Positions 47,220 to 59,467 of a DNA stretch of 59,467 nucleotides are shown here, piece by piece (the first letter of the stretch is position 1; every line of letters starts with the position of its first letter). The notes beneath the pieces were generated by a model. That model saw nothing but the letters and a program-made list of their open reading frames with translations. It did no database searches and was not told where the DNA came from. The position numbers and the translations under genes were made by a program. The stretch covers positions 288,917 through 348,383 of the forward strand of contig NMRA01000468.1 in NCBI GenBank assembly GCA_002633005.1, given 5' to 3'. Source of the DNA: Phoronis australis (taxonomy: Eukaryota; Phoronida; Phoronidae).

Positions 47220-47340
47220 AGAGAGAAAGAGAAGGAGTGAGGGATTGAGGCTGGTAGGGAGGGAGGGAGAGGAAGAGGGACAGGGACAGCGACAGGGAGT
47301 TGGAGAGAGAGATAGCGAGACAAATAGAGATGGAGAACGA
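47220..47340. repeat. purine-rich GA/GGGA tract
   Basis: About 120 bp made almost wholly of A and G on the plus strand (GAGAGAAAGAGAAGGAG, GGGAGGGAGGGAGAGG, GAGAGAGAGATAG). Low complexity, with potential for triplex structure. Confidence 0.85.
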
Positions 47341-47519
47341 ATAACACCTACACAGTACCCTTAGTGGTTTATATGTCACAGTCAATGGAATTGATCATAG
47401 TGTATTCTGGAAGGGCAAACTGTTCGGAAACTGATAGAAGGCATTTGATGCGCCCACATACATGTATATGTATGCGTGCATATTTTTGCATATTGTCGTC
47501 ACTCTGTCGGGCCACTGGG

Positions 47520-48000
47520 CGTTATGTTGTTCGAGTTGACCGTTCGATATCTCGAAATCCATGGAAGTATTTTGATGAGATTTGGCACAAGGGTGTAGGG
47601 CATCAGTACGTGCCACTCAACAATCTGACTCGCCCGCTGGCGTCAAGGGGCGTGACGTTTTCAGTATTTTGAGGGTGTGATGACTTTTGGATGATATCTG
47701 GAGAATAGATCGACGGATTTCAATAAAGCTTGACGAAGAGATATGTAAGATCAATGCGGCGGCACCATTTAATTTTCAGGCGAATGCGATTACTTCGGCA
47801 CACCCTAGTTGCCGTTTTGTTCTCGGGAGGTGCATTTTATGTGTTATTTTTGGGGAAGATAGTACTTGATGATATCTTGAGAACCGATTGGCGGATTTTA
47901 ATAAAAATTGACACAGAAGTATGTAATGAAAATGAAAAAGCACCATTTGATTTTCTTGGCCATGTTGTGTGGCAGTGTTTCCGGGTTTTATGAGGAGAAG
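47520..48000. repeat. diverged ~150-bp tandem repeat, array A (about 3 units)
   Basis: Units share the order GATATCTxGAGAACCGxTTG, CGGATTTxAATAAA, GACACAGAxGTATGTxATxxx, then CACCATTTxATTTTC. Members of the same family form array B at 50610-52115. Any open frames are short and shift between units, so I treat it as a non-coding satellite-like repeat. Confidence 0.6.
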
Positions 48001-48393
48001 TCAACGACCTCAGATTCTACTATGCGACATGGGAAAATCTCAAATCCCAGCGAAATCGACGCTTTGAGTACCAAAGTCGGACAATTAATCCCTCTTAATA
48101 TGTTTTAGACTTCGTGCTGAATTCCAAGTTTTATACTGTCCTAGATTCGTTAGCTATGATTCACAGTTGTCCCAATTATTTTAAGAAATCAGTGTATTTA
48201 CTACCACAGCAGTCAGCACACATCAAAGACGCTCTTAAGTTATAACATAAAGTAAGCGTACGGAAGTTGCAATTGTTCAGCAAAATCGGGTGAGATCGGT
48301 GAAATACGCGCCACAAGAGAATGTGTTTGTCCGAGCTCCATGTTCATTCGTTGGCGAGAGGAATTGGTAATGAATATCCACTTCCATGGAGGA

Positions 48394-50444
48394 TTTAAAG
48401 GAGTTCGTCAGCCGATTTATTTAGTCTTTTTACCGTCTTAATCGGTCACTTTGTATACGGTCGATCTTACCTCGCCAATAGGTGTCTCGTTTACCTGTGA
48501 GGAAGGTGAAAAACGACGCAGCGACGTCAGTCGTTCTGCAAAGTGAGTGCGTTATGGTGTGGTGTATCGTTCCCGCTTGCACGAACTATGAAGCTGCCAG
48601 GAAAGCGCGTGTATCGTTTTTTCGATTTCCTCGATAGCCATTAATGCTTCAAAAGCGGCTCTCTGCTGTGAAGAATGGAAAGCACGCATTTAATACCAAG
48701 TATGAAGTCGTGGAACCTTTTCATGTTTGTTGCCTTCATCTCGACCACAGTGATTTCACTGACAAATGCTGGCTTACCAAACAGCTCACGCCAGGGCAGA
48801 AACAGAGACTGAAGCTGAAGCCAGGTACTGTACTTGGTGAGTTTGCATTCGGAAGGAAGGAGACAAAGAAACACAGGTTAGCTGTTGATCAGTTTTTGAT
48901 AATGGAGAATCATAGTTTGCTATGAAAACGTAAACAACTACAATTAATTTAAGGCATGAGAACATAGCGTTTTACATAAAATGTTTGAAGACTTAGTCGC
49001 TTGTCAGGCTTCTGTTTGGACCTCTGGGTGTAGGGTGTATTCGCCAGTTCATTTCCCTGCCCTTAAAACGTGGTTAGCACACCTCTTTTTAGATGCGATG
49101 CAAAATCAGGATTCTCAGTGAGACACATCTGCGCCTCTCCAAGAAGGCGTTTCACTTGCGGAATTTCGTGGCAGCAAACGCAAGGGTCAGTCTTTTCCAT
49201 TATCGTGCAGTTAGCGCACTGATACCATGACAATTCATCCAAACGGTATGGTCAGTTGTCAGTGCACGTTCACGCCGCCTCTCTAGTGTTTCTTGACCAG
49301 TGTATTCCGGTTTGAACTAATAGCCTGTGAAACCTAATGATTGACCTGTGGAGTTTTCGTCGGATGAGCACTCGTCTATGTCGGGATTGCAAGTTGCCAT
49401 GGTGACGTTTATTATTGTGCGTTTTGTTTCAAAATGATTTGTTCTCGCCTTAACCAATGCTTATATAAAACTGAAACAAAGCCTGTCTCTTAGATAGAAT
49501 TTGTGATGCCTTTGGAGTGTTCGTGAGTGCAAATATTTCGAGAAGCCAGCAATGAATAAATCACTGCATAAACGGCTTTTGATGCAATGAAGGTAATTGG
49601 TCGGGAACCGAGGCCGTGTGAGCGCACGCTACATCAGAGCTTGCTGACATAAATCTGTTGTGAAACAATAACTTAGTTTTATGTCCTATGGCCAGATGTT
49701 AGGGGAATCCTTGTAGGTATACATATGCATTATTTGAATCACTGTTACTGTACAACTTTTTCCCTGACGGTTCTGTGGAAGGGGAAACTGACTTAGCGGC
49801 CCCCCACGAGAAAATAAATTTGCAGTTTCGCGACTAATTCACCAAAATAGTCAAATGCACGTTATTTCTTTGGCTCTATATATTATTGTGGCCTGAAGTC
49901 TAGTTTCTAAGTTTGGCTAGTTTATGTTCATGCTGCCAGTCTGGCGACGACGGACCTGATCGGGTTCCGAGCCAGTGGCTTGGATAGCAAGTGTTTTGTG
50001 TATTTAGAGCTGAAAAAATCACGTGCCAAAAATGACAACACACAGCTATGTTTTCCTGGTTATATTTCGAAATTATCATCGAACACACCCCAAACTCCCG
50101 TGAATAACCATAGGCAATTGGTCTACCGAACTTTGTGAGCTACAGTACTTCCAAATACCTATAAATCCGTGACAGCGAATTAAAACAACCCCTTTTTTCA
50201 AGAACTCGATGAAATTGTAAGGGTTTTATATCGAATTTTAATGAATTTAAGCGTTGCGCCAGTAAGCTTGTATTAAACTGCTGAACAGACTAGCTTTGAA
50301 TCTGTGACGTCATTTGTTACTTTCAATATCTTTGCCTGTCACCAGTTGTCAGGTAAATGATCTGTGCTTGTTGTTATCGAGTGGAACTATTCGATCTCAT
50401 TTGATACAAAATAGGTTGTGTTTTTGAATGTCATTCTCCTTTAA
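48394..50444 (+). mobile_element. THAP-bearing TIR element, longest copy
   Basis: About 2.05 kb with inverted ends TTTAAAGGAGTTCGTC (left) and ATTCTCCTTTAA (right). Collinear with the nested copy at 32779-34461 over both ends but retains about 400 bp more after the THAP region (48780-49260). It contains a THAP remnant at 48554-48925 and a perfect TGACGTCA at 50305-50312. No transposase core is detectable. Confidence 0.8.
48554..48925 (+). pseudogene. THAP zinc-finger ORF with one internal stop
   Basis: One frame from ATG 48554: MVWCIVPACTNYEAARKARV then SFFRFPR, TAG at about 48635, then LQKRLSAVKNGKHAFNTKY, VCCLHLDHSDF and a basic tail ending at TGA 48923. It shows the THAP layout C-x4-C ... 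SFFRFP ... C-x2-H (CCLH). The usual Trp is Arg (QKRL). A single in-frame stop separates the two halves, so it is probably inactive. This is the DNA-binding part of a P-element-like transposase or a captured THAP exon. Confidence 0.7.
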
Positions 50445-50609
50445 GAGGTACGCGTAAGATTCCGAGAATGGGGCAAGGCACGACCGTATGATTTTTTTGT
50501 ATACGATTTCGGCAACATCACTTTTCAATTTTCGAAACATCAGATTTGAGTTGGCGACATAAGATTTTTGTCAGCTCGCCAAGTGCGACTTGACGTTAAC
50601 CCAAAGTCG

Positions 50610-52115
50610 AGCAACTGGAACCGATTGAATAATTTCATTGAACGTTGGCATAAAGGTCTTTCATTTGATATTTTGGTGGATTCAAATACTTCAGCGCCAT
50701 TTTGTGTTTAAGCGTTTTTGGATTATGTGTAGAGAACTGGTTAAAAGATTTCCATGAAAGTTAACTCAGAGGTATCTTATGGCAAAGCGATTGCACTCTG
50801 TAATGTCTATGCACATTCAATCACTTCAGAATCTGTGGTGGATATCTTATTTTCGGTAAGGGATTTGTTGTTTGGAGAAAAGCATTTGTGAATAATATCT
50901 AGGGATCCGATTTTTGAATTTTACAAAGTTATACCATTAGATTGCGCCAGCTCCACTGGATTTTCATGCGGATTCAGCTACAGCAGCGCTTACTAATAGC
51001 CAGTTTGTTTGCGAACGTTTCTGGATGAGGTGCATGCACGCATCCAAAGGAGGCTCGAGCGACCCCCCAATTTGGCGAAGTGGGCAAAAAAGTTCAAGCT
51101 CAGAGAAATTAAGTCTCCGGAAAAAGTGGAAAACGCGAGAAAAGTCCTTTTGAAACCAAGAACCAGCAAAATTCGGGTGATGTACAATTCATTGCTCTGA
51201 ACCTACCAAGTGAATCTTAGTAAAAGGTCTAAATTCTCAAAATTTGAGCCCCCGTTTTTAGGCTGGGTGCGCGCATAACTGGAGAACCGGTTGAAGGATT
51301 TTAGTGAGTGTTGCTGAAGGGCTTGGGATGACAATGTGCCGACACCAATAAATTTTCGGGCGCATTCAAACGACTGAAGCACATCCAAGTGGCTATTTTG
51401 TAGTTGAAAAAGAGCATTTTAAATGTTGTTTGGAGGAAAAAATTTCCAGATGATATCTAGAGCGGATTCAACTACATGTAGTATTGCCCTCCATATTTCT
51501 TTTTCTGTGAGAGTGTTTCCGGATGATATGTAAAGGAATTCAACGAGAGTTGACAGACAGATTTGTGATAGCAATGCACCAGCAACATTAAGTTTTCAAA
51601 CTCATTCGACCACTGCAGCACCTCCTAGTGGGATTTTCAATAGTTGTTTGGAAGAAGATGTTTGCTGGATAATATCCAAAGGAGTGATTGACGGATTGAC
51701 ACATGTTCATAATGTCAGTGCTCGGGGACAGTATTATTTTGGGCGGATTCGACCACTACATAATATAGAATAAATGTGGGCTGTCTGGTTGTACGAGATG
51801 TGCTCGGGCCAGTCGGTTGGGACCAATGCTATGGAATCCTTTCCAGATATCTTGAGACTTGATCAACAGATGTTAATAAAACTTCACACAGAGGTATGTG
51901 ATATCAATGCTGTGGGACCATTAGATTTTCTGGCAACTTCAGCTGTTTGCCGGGGTGAATAGCATTTCTGGATGATATCAAGAAAAAAGATTGGTGCATT
52001 TGAATGTCACTTAACACAGGTTTGTGATGTCAATGCGCTTCCATCATTACATTTCGTATGGATTCAACTACTTCAGCACCTCCTAGCATCGTATTGTTTG
52101 AGGTGCACCGTGGGG
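50610..52115. repeat. diverged ~150-bp tandem repeat, array B (about 9 units)
   Basis: Successive units of 140-155 bp repeat TTTGGATGATATCTAGAG, GATTxxxGGATTT, TTxACACAGAGGTxTGTGAT, xTCAATGCxxxAGCACCATTA and TTCAACTACTTCAGCACCTC, with heavy divergence and one MITE insertion (51034-51276). Same family as array A at 47520-48000, on the other side of the THAP element. Confidence 0.65.
51034..51276. mobile_element. 243-bp MITE with ATGCRCGCAYCC ends
   Basis: Ends ATGCACGCATCC (51034-51045) and GGGTGCGCGCAT (51265-51276) are inverted. Internal blocks GAGCCCCCGTTTTTAGGC and AAAAGGTCTAAATT match parts of 10945-11445 and 54835-55046. It interrupts repeat array B. Confidence 0.6.
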
Positions 52116-53029
52116 GTATATCAACGCCCCAATGTTGCTCTTGTATACTAACAAAAAAATAGTTGACACTCGTGCGTGACCCCTTGTCCTTCCAATTGCC
52201 CATTCATCTGGTGAGATCAATAGGACACAAAACTGAATCGCAAGCTCGATTATGTCGTCTTACAGTGTACCTTGTCTCATTAATACAAGTGTTTTATTTC
52301 GTCATTCTGTTAAATAACTCACGACATAAACAGGCCTAACACAGTGGTTTTGTATTATCATGATAATGCATGTGGATCTTTTTTTAACTTGTATTGACTG
52401 TTTGTGTATGGTGGCTTTAGTGTAGCAAACTATATTGGCCAATATGGCGCTCGGATTGCCAATAGAACGGACGGAACCAAAATGGGATGGAAATGCAAAA
52501 AATGGGAAAGAAGGCGTTTGAAATTAGCGCAATTGTATGATTGATTTAATAGCCCGCCATCAAATTGTTGGGAATGCCAGTTTTTGAACTGGAAATTTAT
52601 GTAATATCAAAGCAGCACTGTGGAATGAGAGACACTTTCCGGTACTACATTTACACGTATATACGAGTTTACGTGCAATTTAAGTTTCTACTTGTTTGTG
52701 TGTGCAATCTGGGAACGCAAAGCGATAACAAATCCGGCCTTCCCATCATAACAATTTTTCCGATTTCTCCCACTTCCTTCCCGTTCTCGTCCTTGCTTCC
52801 TGTTTCTCGCCCATCCTTCCCATTTTTGTGTGTGTCCTTCTCATTGACAGTCCGAACCTACTGTGGATGATAAATCCCCAGTAGTTAATGTATTTATGTT
52901 TATCAAAATGTTTACCACAATGTTGTTTCAGAAATTTCACTTCAACCACAAATGTAACTAGAAAAGTCTCACAAAACGGTGAGATTAATGAAAACAACAT
53001 TCCGCATGGGTTATTTTGCTTCCTTTTAG

Positions 53030-53362
53030 TACAATGAGGCTGTTAACTGGTCAATGGCTACCTTTCATCTTAACGCGTACCAACAGCTCCTCGACCGAGA
53101 CCGTGTTCTTTACCACACAAGCGAAAAGTTCACCAAAGGCAGCTCCGGCTCTCCTGGACTGATCAGTGACGTCAGAGACAATGCGTGCGTAGCTGCTGTA
53201 CATGTGTGTCAGTTTCCGGGGGTTCCTTCTGAGTTGATGACCCATGTTCCAGATAAGTACACTGTAGAACAAGGTATTCGGATTGAGGCCATCTACAAAC
53301 ATTTGTTTGAGACGAATGAGGTTTTATGCTCAGAAATATTTCCTGAAGGTGAACCTGCGTAG
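53030..53362 (+). CDS. trypsin-like serine protease, terminal exon with catalytic Ser
   Basis: After acceptor TTGCTTCCTTTTAG the frame enters in phase 0, matching exon 46689, and ends at TAG 53360-53362. It encodes YNEAVNWSMATFHLNAY, then SEKFTKGSSGSPGLISD with the nucleophile Ser in G-S-S-G-S-P-G-L (GxSGSP motif), then ACVAAVHVCQFPG, and a C-terminal helix VEQGIRIEAIYKHLFE. The three exons give about 278 residues with a complete His-Asp-Ser triad, so the enzyme should be active. AATAAA occurs at 53503-53508, 140 bp after the stop. Confidence 0.9.
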   Translation, partial: YNEAVNWSMATFHLNAYQQLLDRDRVLYHTSEKFTKGSSGSPGLISDVRDNACVAAVHVCQFPGVPSELMTHVPDKYTVEQGIRIEAIYKHLFETNEVLCSEIFPEGEPA

Positions 53363-53502
53363 TTTAGTTTACGTTTTCAGACGTGCATAAAATGAGACGC
53401 CCATTAGCGAGTGACATAGCAAACTAAAAGGAAAGTGTACCTGTTTTGTTGATCTTATCGCCTGTTGGAAACAGCGGCAACTTGCCTTAAGGTCTACTCA
53501 CC

Positions 53503-53508
53503 AATAAA
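53503..53508 (+). terminator. poly(A) signal of the protease gene
   Basis: AATAAA 140 bp downstream of the protease stop codon. A second AATAAA lies at about 53526. A suitable distance for transcript 3'-end formation. Confidence 0.55.
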
Positions 53509-53603
53509 TCATTAGCCTCTATACGCAATAAAGGAACATAAATATATACGGATAAAGTTCAACTAAATTCCTGACATTTTATTGTAGCAAATGTTCGACG
53601 AAA

Positions 53604-54065
53604 TTGACACATAATTCTGACACGAGCTTCGTCCAACCTTGGCAGAGTCAGACAGTTCTTTCAAAGCATGTCTGCTTTAATTTTAAAAACCACGATACCT
53701 GTGGGCGGAGCATATCTCCACGCCAGGGTTCTATGTTTTTTGGGTTCTATCCATCTGTCCTGATTCAAGTACGTCCTGGATTCCATGCGTCCCTAGATAA
53801 CGAAACCTGGATGAAGGATGCCACATGTATTTCTCGTATTCAGTATGTCCCAAGACACCTGATGTGCTCTCAGTCAAACAATCTCAGGGTTTTGTGGCTC
53901 TTAGAGACACGTCAAAATCGAGGTTTCACTGAAACTGTTTTGGGTAACGAGTGTTTTTTTGGCAAATCTCATAGCGATTGGTTATTACGGAGCAAGTCAA
54001 TAACATTATTCTCGCTAAATGATATGCAGATTCGCCATATCCCTCTGGCTACGTCAAGGCGTTAG
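53604..54065 (+). other. 153-codon ORF without recognised family
   Basis: Open from near 53604 to TAG at 54063. The translation includes VCFNFKNHDTCGRS, GFYPSVLIQVRPGFH and LRVLWLLETRQNR. There is no domain match, no splice signal of note and no upstream promoter. Being just after the protease poly(A) signals, it is more likely a chance ORF than a gene, but it is the longest unassigned one outside repeats. Confidence 0.2.
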
Positions 54066-54834
54066 ACAATTGAATCAAGGAATCACACTTAATTTTGAAA
54101 AAATGTAATTGTGTGAATAATTTGAATATGAGTACTCATTTCAGGTAGATTGACCGTTAAGTCACTGATTTTATATTAACACTAACGGTGAGTTATTTAA
54201 CTCAATGCTCTCTATTTATACCCTGATGATTAAAATGTGAGTTCAACTCCACTTGAGAATTGCAGATAAAATGCCGCAAAGAGAGGAAAAGGGAAATTAG
54301 AGAAAGAGGATAAGTTTCAATGTTGCTGTATAATAAACTTGTATAGAACATTACCATTTTCAAAGTAAACCGAACAGAGTTCGACTGATGTCTGCCAGAC
54401 TCCTTCAAACTATGACGAGCTTCTTTTCAGAAATACTTAGTTTAAGTCTTGTCACAATGAAATAACCTTTTCACCTCAGATTGACGCGACGTTATTGCGC
54501 CCAACCGCTATTTTTATTTGTGAAAGACCTATTTCGCTAAATTATCGCGAGTATGACAAAATGCACGGAGCAACAGTCGATGTTTATTAAAAATATTTAC
54601 GGTTTACACACGAATTTCGATGTTCTCCAATGTGTGTTGAAGCTATTGTTTTACGAGTTGGTCAGGTGGGTAGTTGTAACTGACCGTAAGTGAAACTTCC
54701 AAGAGCGGCTCAAAGTCTTGCAAAAGTGTAACAGTGCTAGGGTATACATGTACTTAGTTCCGTGTTGTATTCACATCGTTGTTCTGCGGCCTAAACGTGC
54801 ATATTGTAGGGGAAGAGGTATGTTCACTGGATGG
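54066..54834. other. no supported feature
   Basis: AT-rich intergenic DNA with only chance ORFs. Confidence 0.5.
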
Positions 54835-55046
54835 ATGCGCGCACCCAACCTACCAGTATGTGGACCTTTTCTAAAACAACACAAAAACGGGGTACTACGT
54901 TCAGGCGTATGAACTGTGCATTCGCGCCAATTTCCTATGGACTTTCTTCTCGTTTTCTCGGACTCTGGGGCGGTCCTTTTTGCCCACTTCGCCAAATGGG
55001 GGGGCTTCTTCGAGCTACCCGAGCACCCACTCCTGGGTGCGCGCAT
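54835..55046. mobile_element. 212-bp MITE with perfect 12-bp ends
   Basis: ATGCGCGCACCC (54835-54846) and GGGTGCGCGCAT (55035-55046) are exact inverted repeats. The interior shares GTGGACCTTTT and TTTGCCCACTTCGCCAAA-type blocks with the elements at 10945-11445 and 51034-51276. No coding capacity. Confidence 0.75.
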
Positions 55047-57460
<2,414 letters not shown>

Positions 57461-57536
57461 CCAATCAGATGTTTTGGCCTGGTTACCCGGCTAAATCGAC
57501 GAAGCCAATCAGGTGCAGCCGATGTAGTTGACGTCA
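57461..57536. promoter_or_regulatory. promoter-like cluster: two CCAAT boxes and a full CRE
   Basis: CCAATCAG at 57461-57468 and again at 57505-57512, followed by a perfect palindromic CRE TGACGTCA at 57529-57536. The segment is GC-richer than its surroundings and contains CGTCGTCG and CTCCGCCGG. This arrangement (NF-Y boxes plus CREB/ATF site) is typical of TATA-less animal promoters. No TATA box and no convincing first exon is seen on either side within the window, so the target gene is unknown. Confidence 0.4.
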
Positions 57537-57559
57537 TACAACAGTCAATTTCTCCGCCG

Positions 57560-59467
57560 GATAAGTTTTGAAGTTTTATGCAACCCAGCTGTGATGTTGT
57601 CATGCTTTTTATCATAGTTTTTACATGTAGATGTGCTGTGATACACTTCCGTTTTTAATAAATTCGTTCAAGGAATGAGTTTGTGGTTTTGTTTTTTTAA
57701 GTAATTTATATGTTTATTTTCTCATATACCATATTCTAGGAAATGATAAGACGCGAGAAACCCCAGATACACAAAAAGAGTGCAATTAACCCCATGTCAT
57801 TTGTGGTGCATCACACGTGTGCAGGCATTATGGTTGAGCCAACCGCACGAAACTCCTGAGGTAAAACACGAGAGTCCTGTTTTCGATCAGCGGGTTCTTC
57901 GTGCTTGTCTCCTTTAAGGAAACGAACAAATTTTTCCATTTTCCATGTTGTATATGTTGTAGGCATTTAAGAGCAATTCCATATAAAAACCAGATGGTGG
58001 GCTATATATGCAAAATCACCATTTTTTTTTTAAACTTAGCACATCAGCTGGCCTTGTCAAAAGAAACCTCAGCCTGAATTTTTAAGTTTCCGAGTTTTTT
58101 TAACCCTTTTTACGACCACTTTGTACTTTTTCCGAAAAATAGCAAATAATAGTACTTGGAAGTAGGTAACTTTTTGTCAGCAACAACACATCATCGCTTC
58201 ACGCTATAGAAAAAAATAACTATATAGAAGAAAGAATAACGTACAAGAAAAACTAGTTCGGATGGATTTTTTGATTTTTGATGTCCTCCCATTTAAGCCT
58301 ACAAAAATATCATTTTCACTGCTTATTATTAAGGCCATTTTACGCATTTTTATCACTCTCCCAAATCTATATCGGATTCTTTTGGAACATGAGTTAACTT
58401 CCATCTGTTACTGCTGTCTTTGTTCAGCCCAACGCAAAAATAAAAAATCTTGTCTCTTTCATAGTTTTTGTGCTGTCAGTTTTTTACATAACTCACTTAC
58501 ACACTTTTCTGCCAATCTGTGACTGTCAGTTAGTTTAAAAGACTCTAGGAGGCGCTACTCGATTGTGCAATTATATATCGACCAAGATGCCAAATAGAAC
58601 AAATATCATTCGTTTTGCTACATTAGTGACGAAGGAGATCATGGGAAGCTGTATGAGAGATTTATTTTCTTCGCGGATTTTCAGTTTTGCTGGTGCAAAA
58701 ATAAAAATTTGTTATAGGATTACAGAAATCAAAAAAGTCAAATTTAATGTACTTATGAGTTAATAATACAACCCCATCACCATCTCATACTTAAGAGAAT
58801 CTTATTAAGGGTGCCCATTACCCATTGCTTGGCCAGTTTTCAAACACCGTAACTTACTAAGAATCCCACGCACTGCCTGCAGTGCATGCCGGTCCATTTT
58901 CAGACCTCCTGGACAAATCCCTGTATATGCGCATGAAAAAGTCCTCTAAAACTAATAGCAAAGTTCATATTAAAACTAATCAAGATCTTCGAGATCACAC
59001 GTGAAAAGAGGACGGTGGATACGAGGAGAAGTGTCGTGTTATTGCACATACAAAGTGTCACGCAATGCTTCCTGTACTACACAAAAGTGGCCGATCATGG
59101 TGGCAGTGTGCCAGTGGAATTTGCAATTTCAGAAAAATAACAGGTACGGATATTTACGATTGAAAGCATAATACTTTCAGTGATATCCAAGATACCGGCT
59201 TTCCAAACCAGTATTTAAGCAATTGGGTGTTGTTGCGACTTACCAGCTAAACGTTTCACAATATGTAAATTCCGGTCATGCGGCGGACTCAAAACCACAC
59301 TTACTTGTAAACATGGTGGTATCTGCTACCCAGCGTCGTCGTCAGCTAGGAGTCCATCTTCATCGTGGGTTTCGACCTTGACCTAGAACCTTCTCCGATG
59401 GTAGGTCTCTGAAGGCTGATCAGACCTCCAGCCGACGCTGAGGTTGCCATTTGTTCTCACGCTGTAA
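57560..59467. other. no supported gene
   Basis: AT-rich to 59.2 kb with small chance ORFs. The last ~140 bp are GC-richer but show no recognisable coding block or repeat. Confidence 0.45.

Larger units (their letters stand above)
46690..53029. other. last protease intron
   Basis: A 6.3-kb intron filled by a purine-rich tract, two arrays of diverged ~150-bp repeats, a THAP-type TIR element and a MITE (all listed separately). No further exon. Confidence 0.6.

Noticed and set aside
53604-54065. Separate 153-residue gene after the protease
   Set aside because: Kept only as a low-confidence ORF: no family match, start context or splice evidence.

Overview
This is invertebrate animal nuclear DNA, not prokaryotic. 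Coding potential comes in short, phase-matched exons with GT-AG splice sites, separated by long AT-rich introns full of transposable elements and microsatellites. There are no operons, Shine-Dalgarno sites or long ORFs. The mobile-element set (Penelope-like, Ty3/gypsy, non-LTR, Helitron-like, THAP/TIR DNA elements, MITEs and tRNA-derived SINEs) and the domain-shuffled gene suggest a marine invertebrate such as a lancelet or a similarly TE-rich lineage. The species cannot be fixed from sequence alone.

The main content is a chain of plus-strand exons from about 7.9 to 53.4 kb. Five exons (7924-14210) encode two complete Ig domains and the first half of a third. Two 99-bp phase 0-0 exons (16502-16600, 17672-17770) each encode one ankyrin repeat, and a weaker one follows at 21021-21095. 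Exon 24050-24807 encodes a ZU5-UPA (FIIND-like) module with a His-Phe-Ser autoprocessing motif. Exons 39694-40070, 46376-46689 and 53030-53362 encode a trypsin-like serine protease with a complete His/Asp/Ser triad. It is preceded by a Gly-rich linker and a RHIM-like IKMG motif, and a stop codon and AATAAA follow it. Splice phases are compatible at every junction where I see both sides. The chain can therefore be read as one gene, Ig - ANK - ZU5/UPA - RHIM-like - trypsin. A two-gene reading is also possible, with stops at 22925 or 24820 and a separate protease gene. My inference is a receptor-effector protein in which ZU5 self-cleavage leaves a releasable C-terminal protease.

The 15-kb gap between the UPA exon and the protease exons (24.8-39.7 kb) is a nested transposon bed. 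An LTR element (26721-36119) has recognisable LTRs, a tRNA-Leu-like primer-binding site, broken pol and a polypurine tract. It contains a tandem array of about 1.2-kb Helitron-like units ending in a hairpin plus CTAG, and one unit is split by a 1.7-kb THAP-bearing TIR element. A related Helitron-like unit lies inverted just outside the left LTR.

Other regions: 0-7.9 kb holds an isolated candidate exon of an unknown gene, a small MITE and a candidate minus-strand transmembrane exon. The protease introns (40-53 kb) hold a SINE, a truncated non-LTR retrotransposon, a second THAP element, two arrays of diverged ~150-bp repeats and an unassigned terminal-exon-like ORF. After 53.5 kb there is a MITE, a ~216-bp GT microsatellite and a promoter-like cluster (two CCAATCAG boxes and a perfect TGACGTCA) near 57.5 kb.
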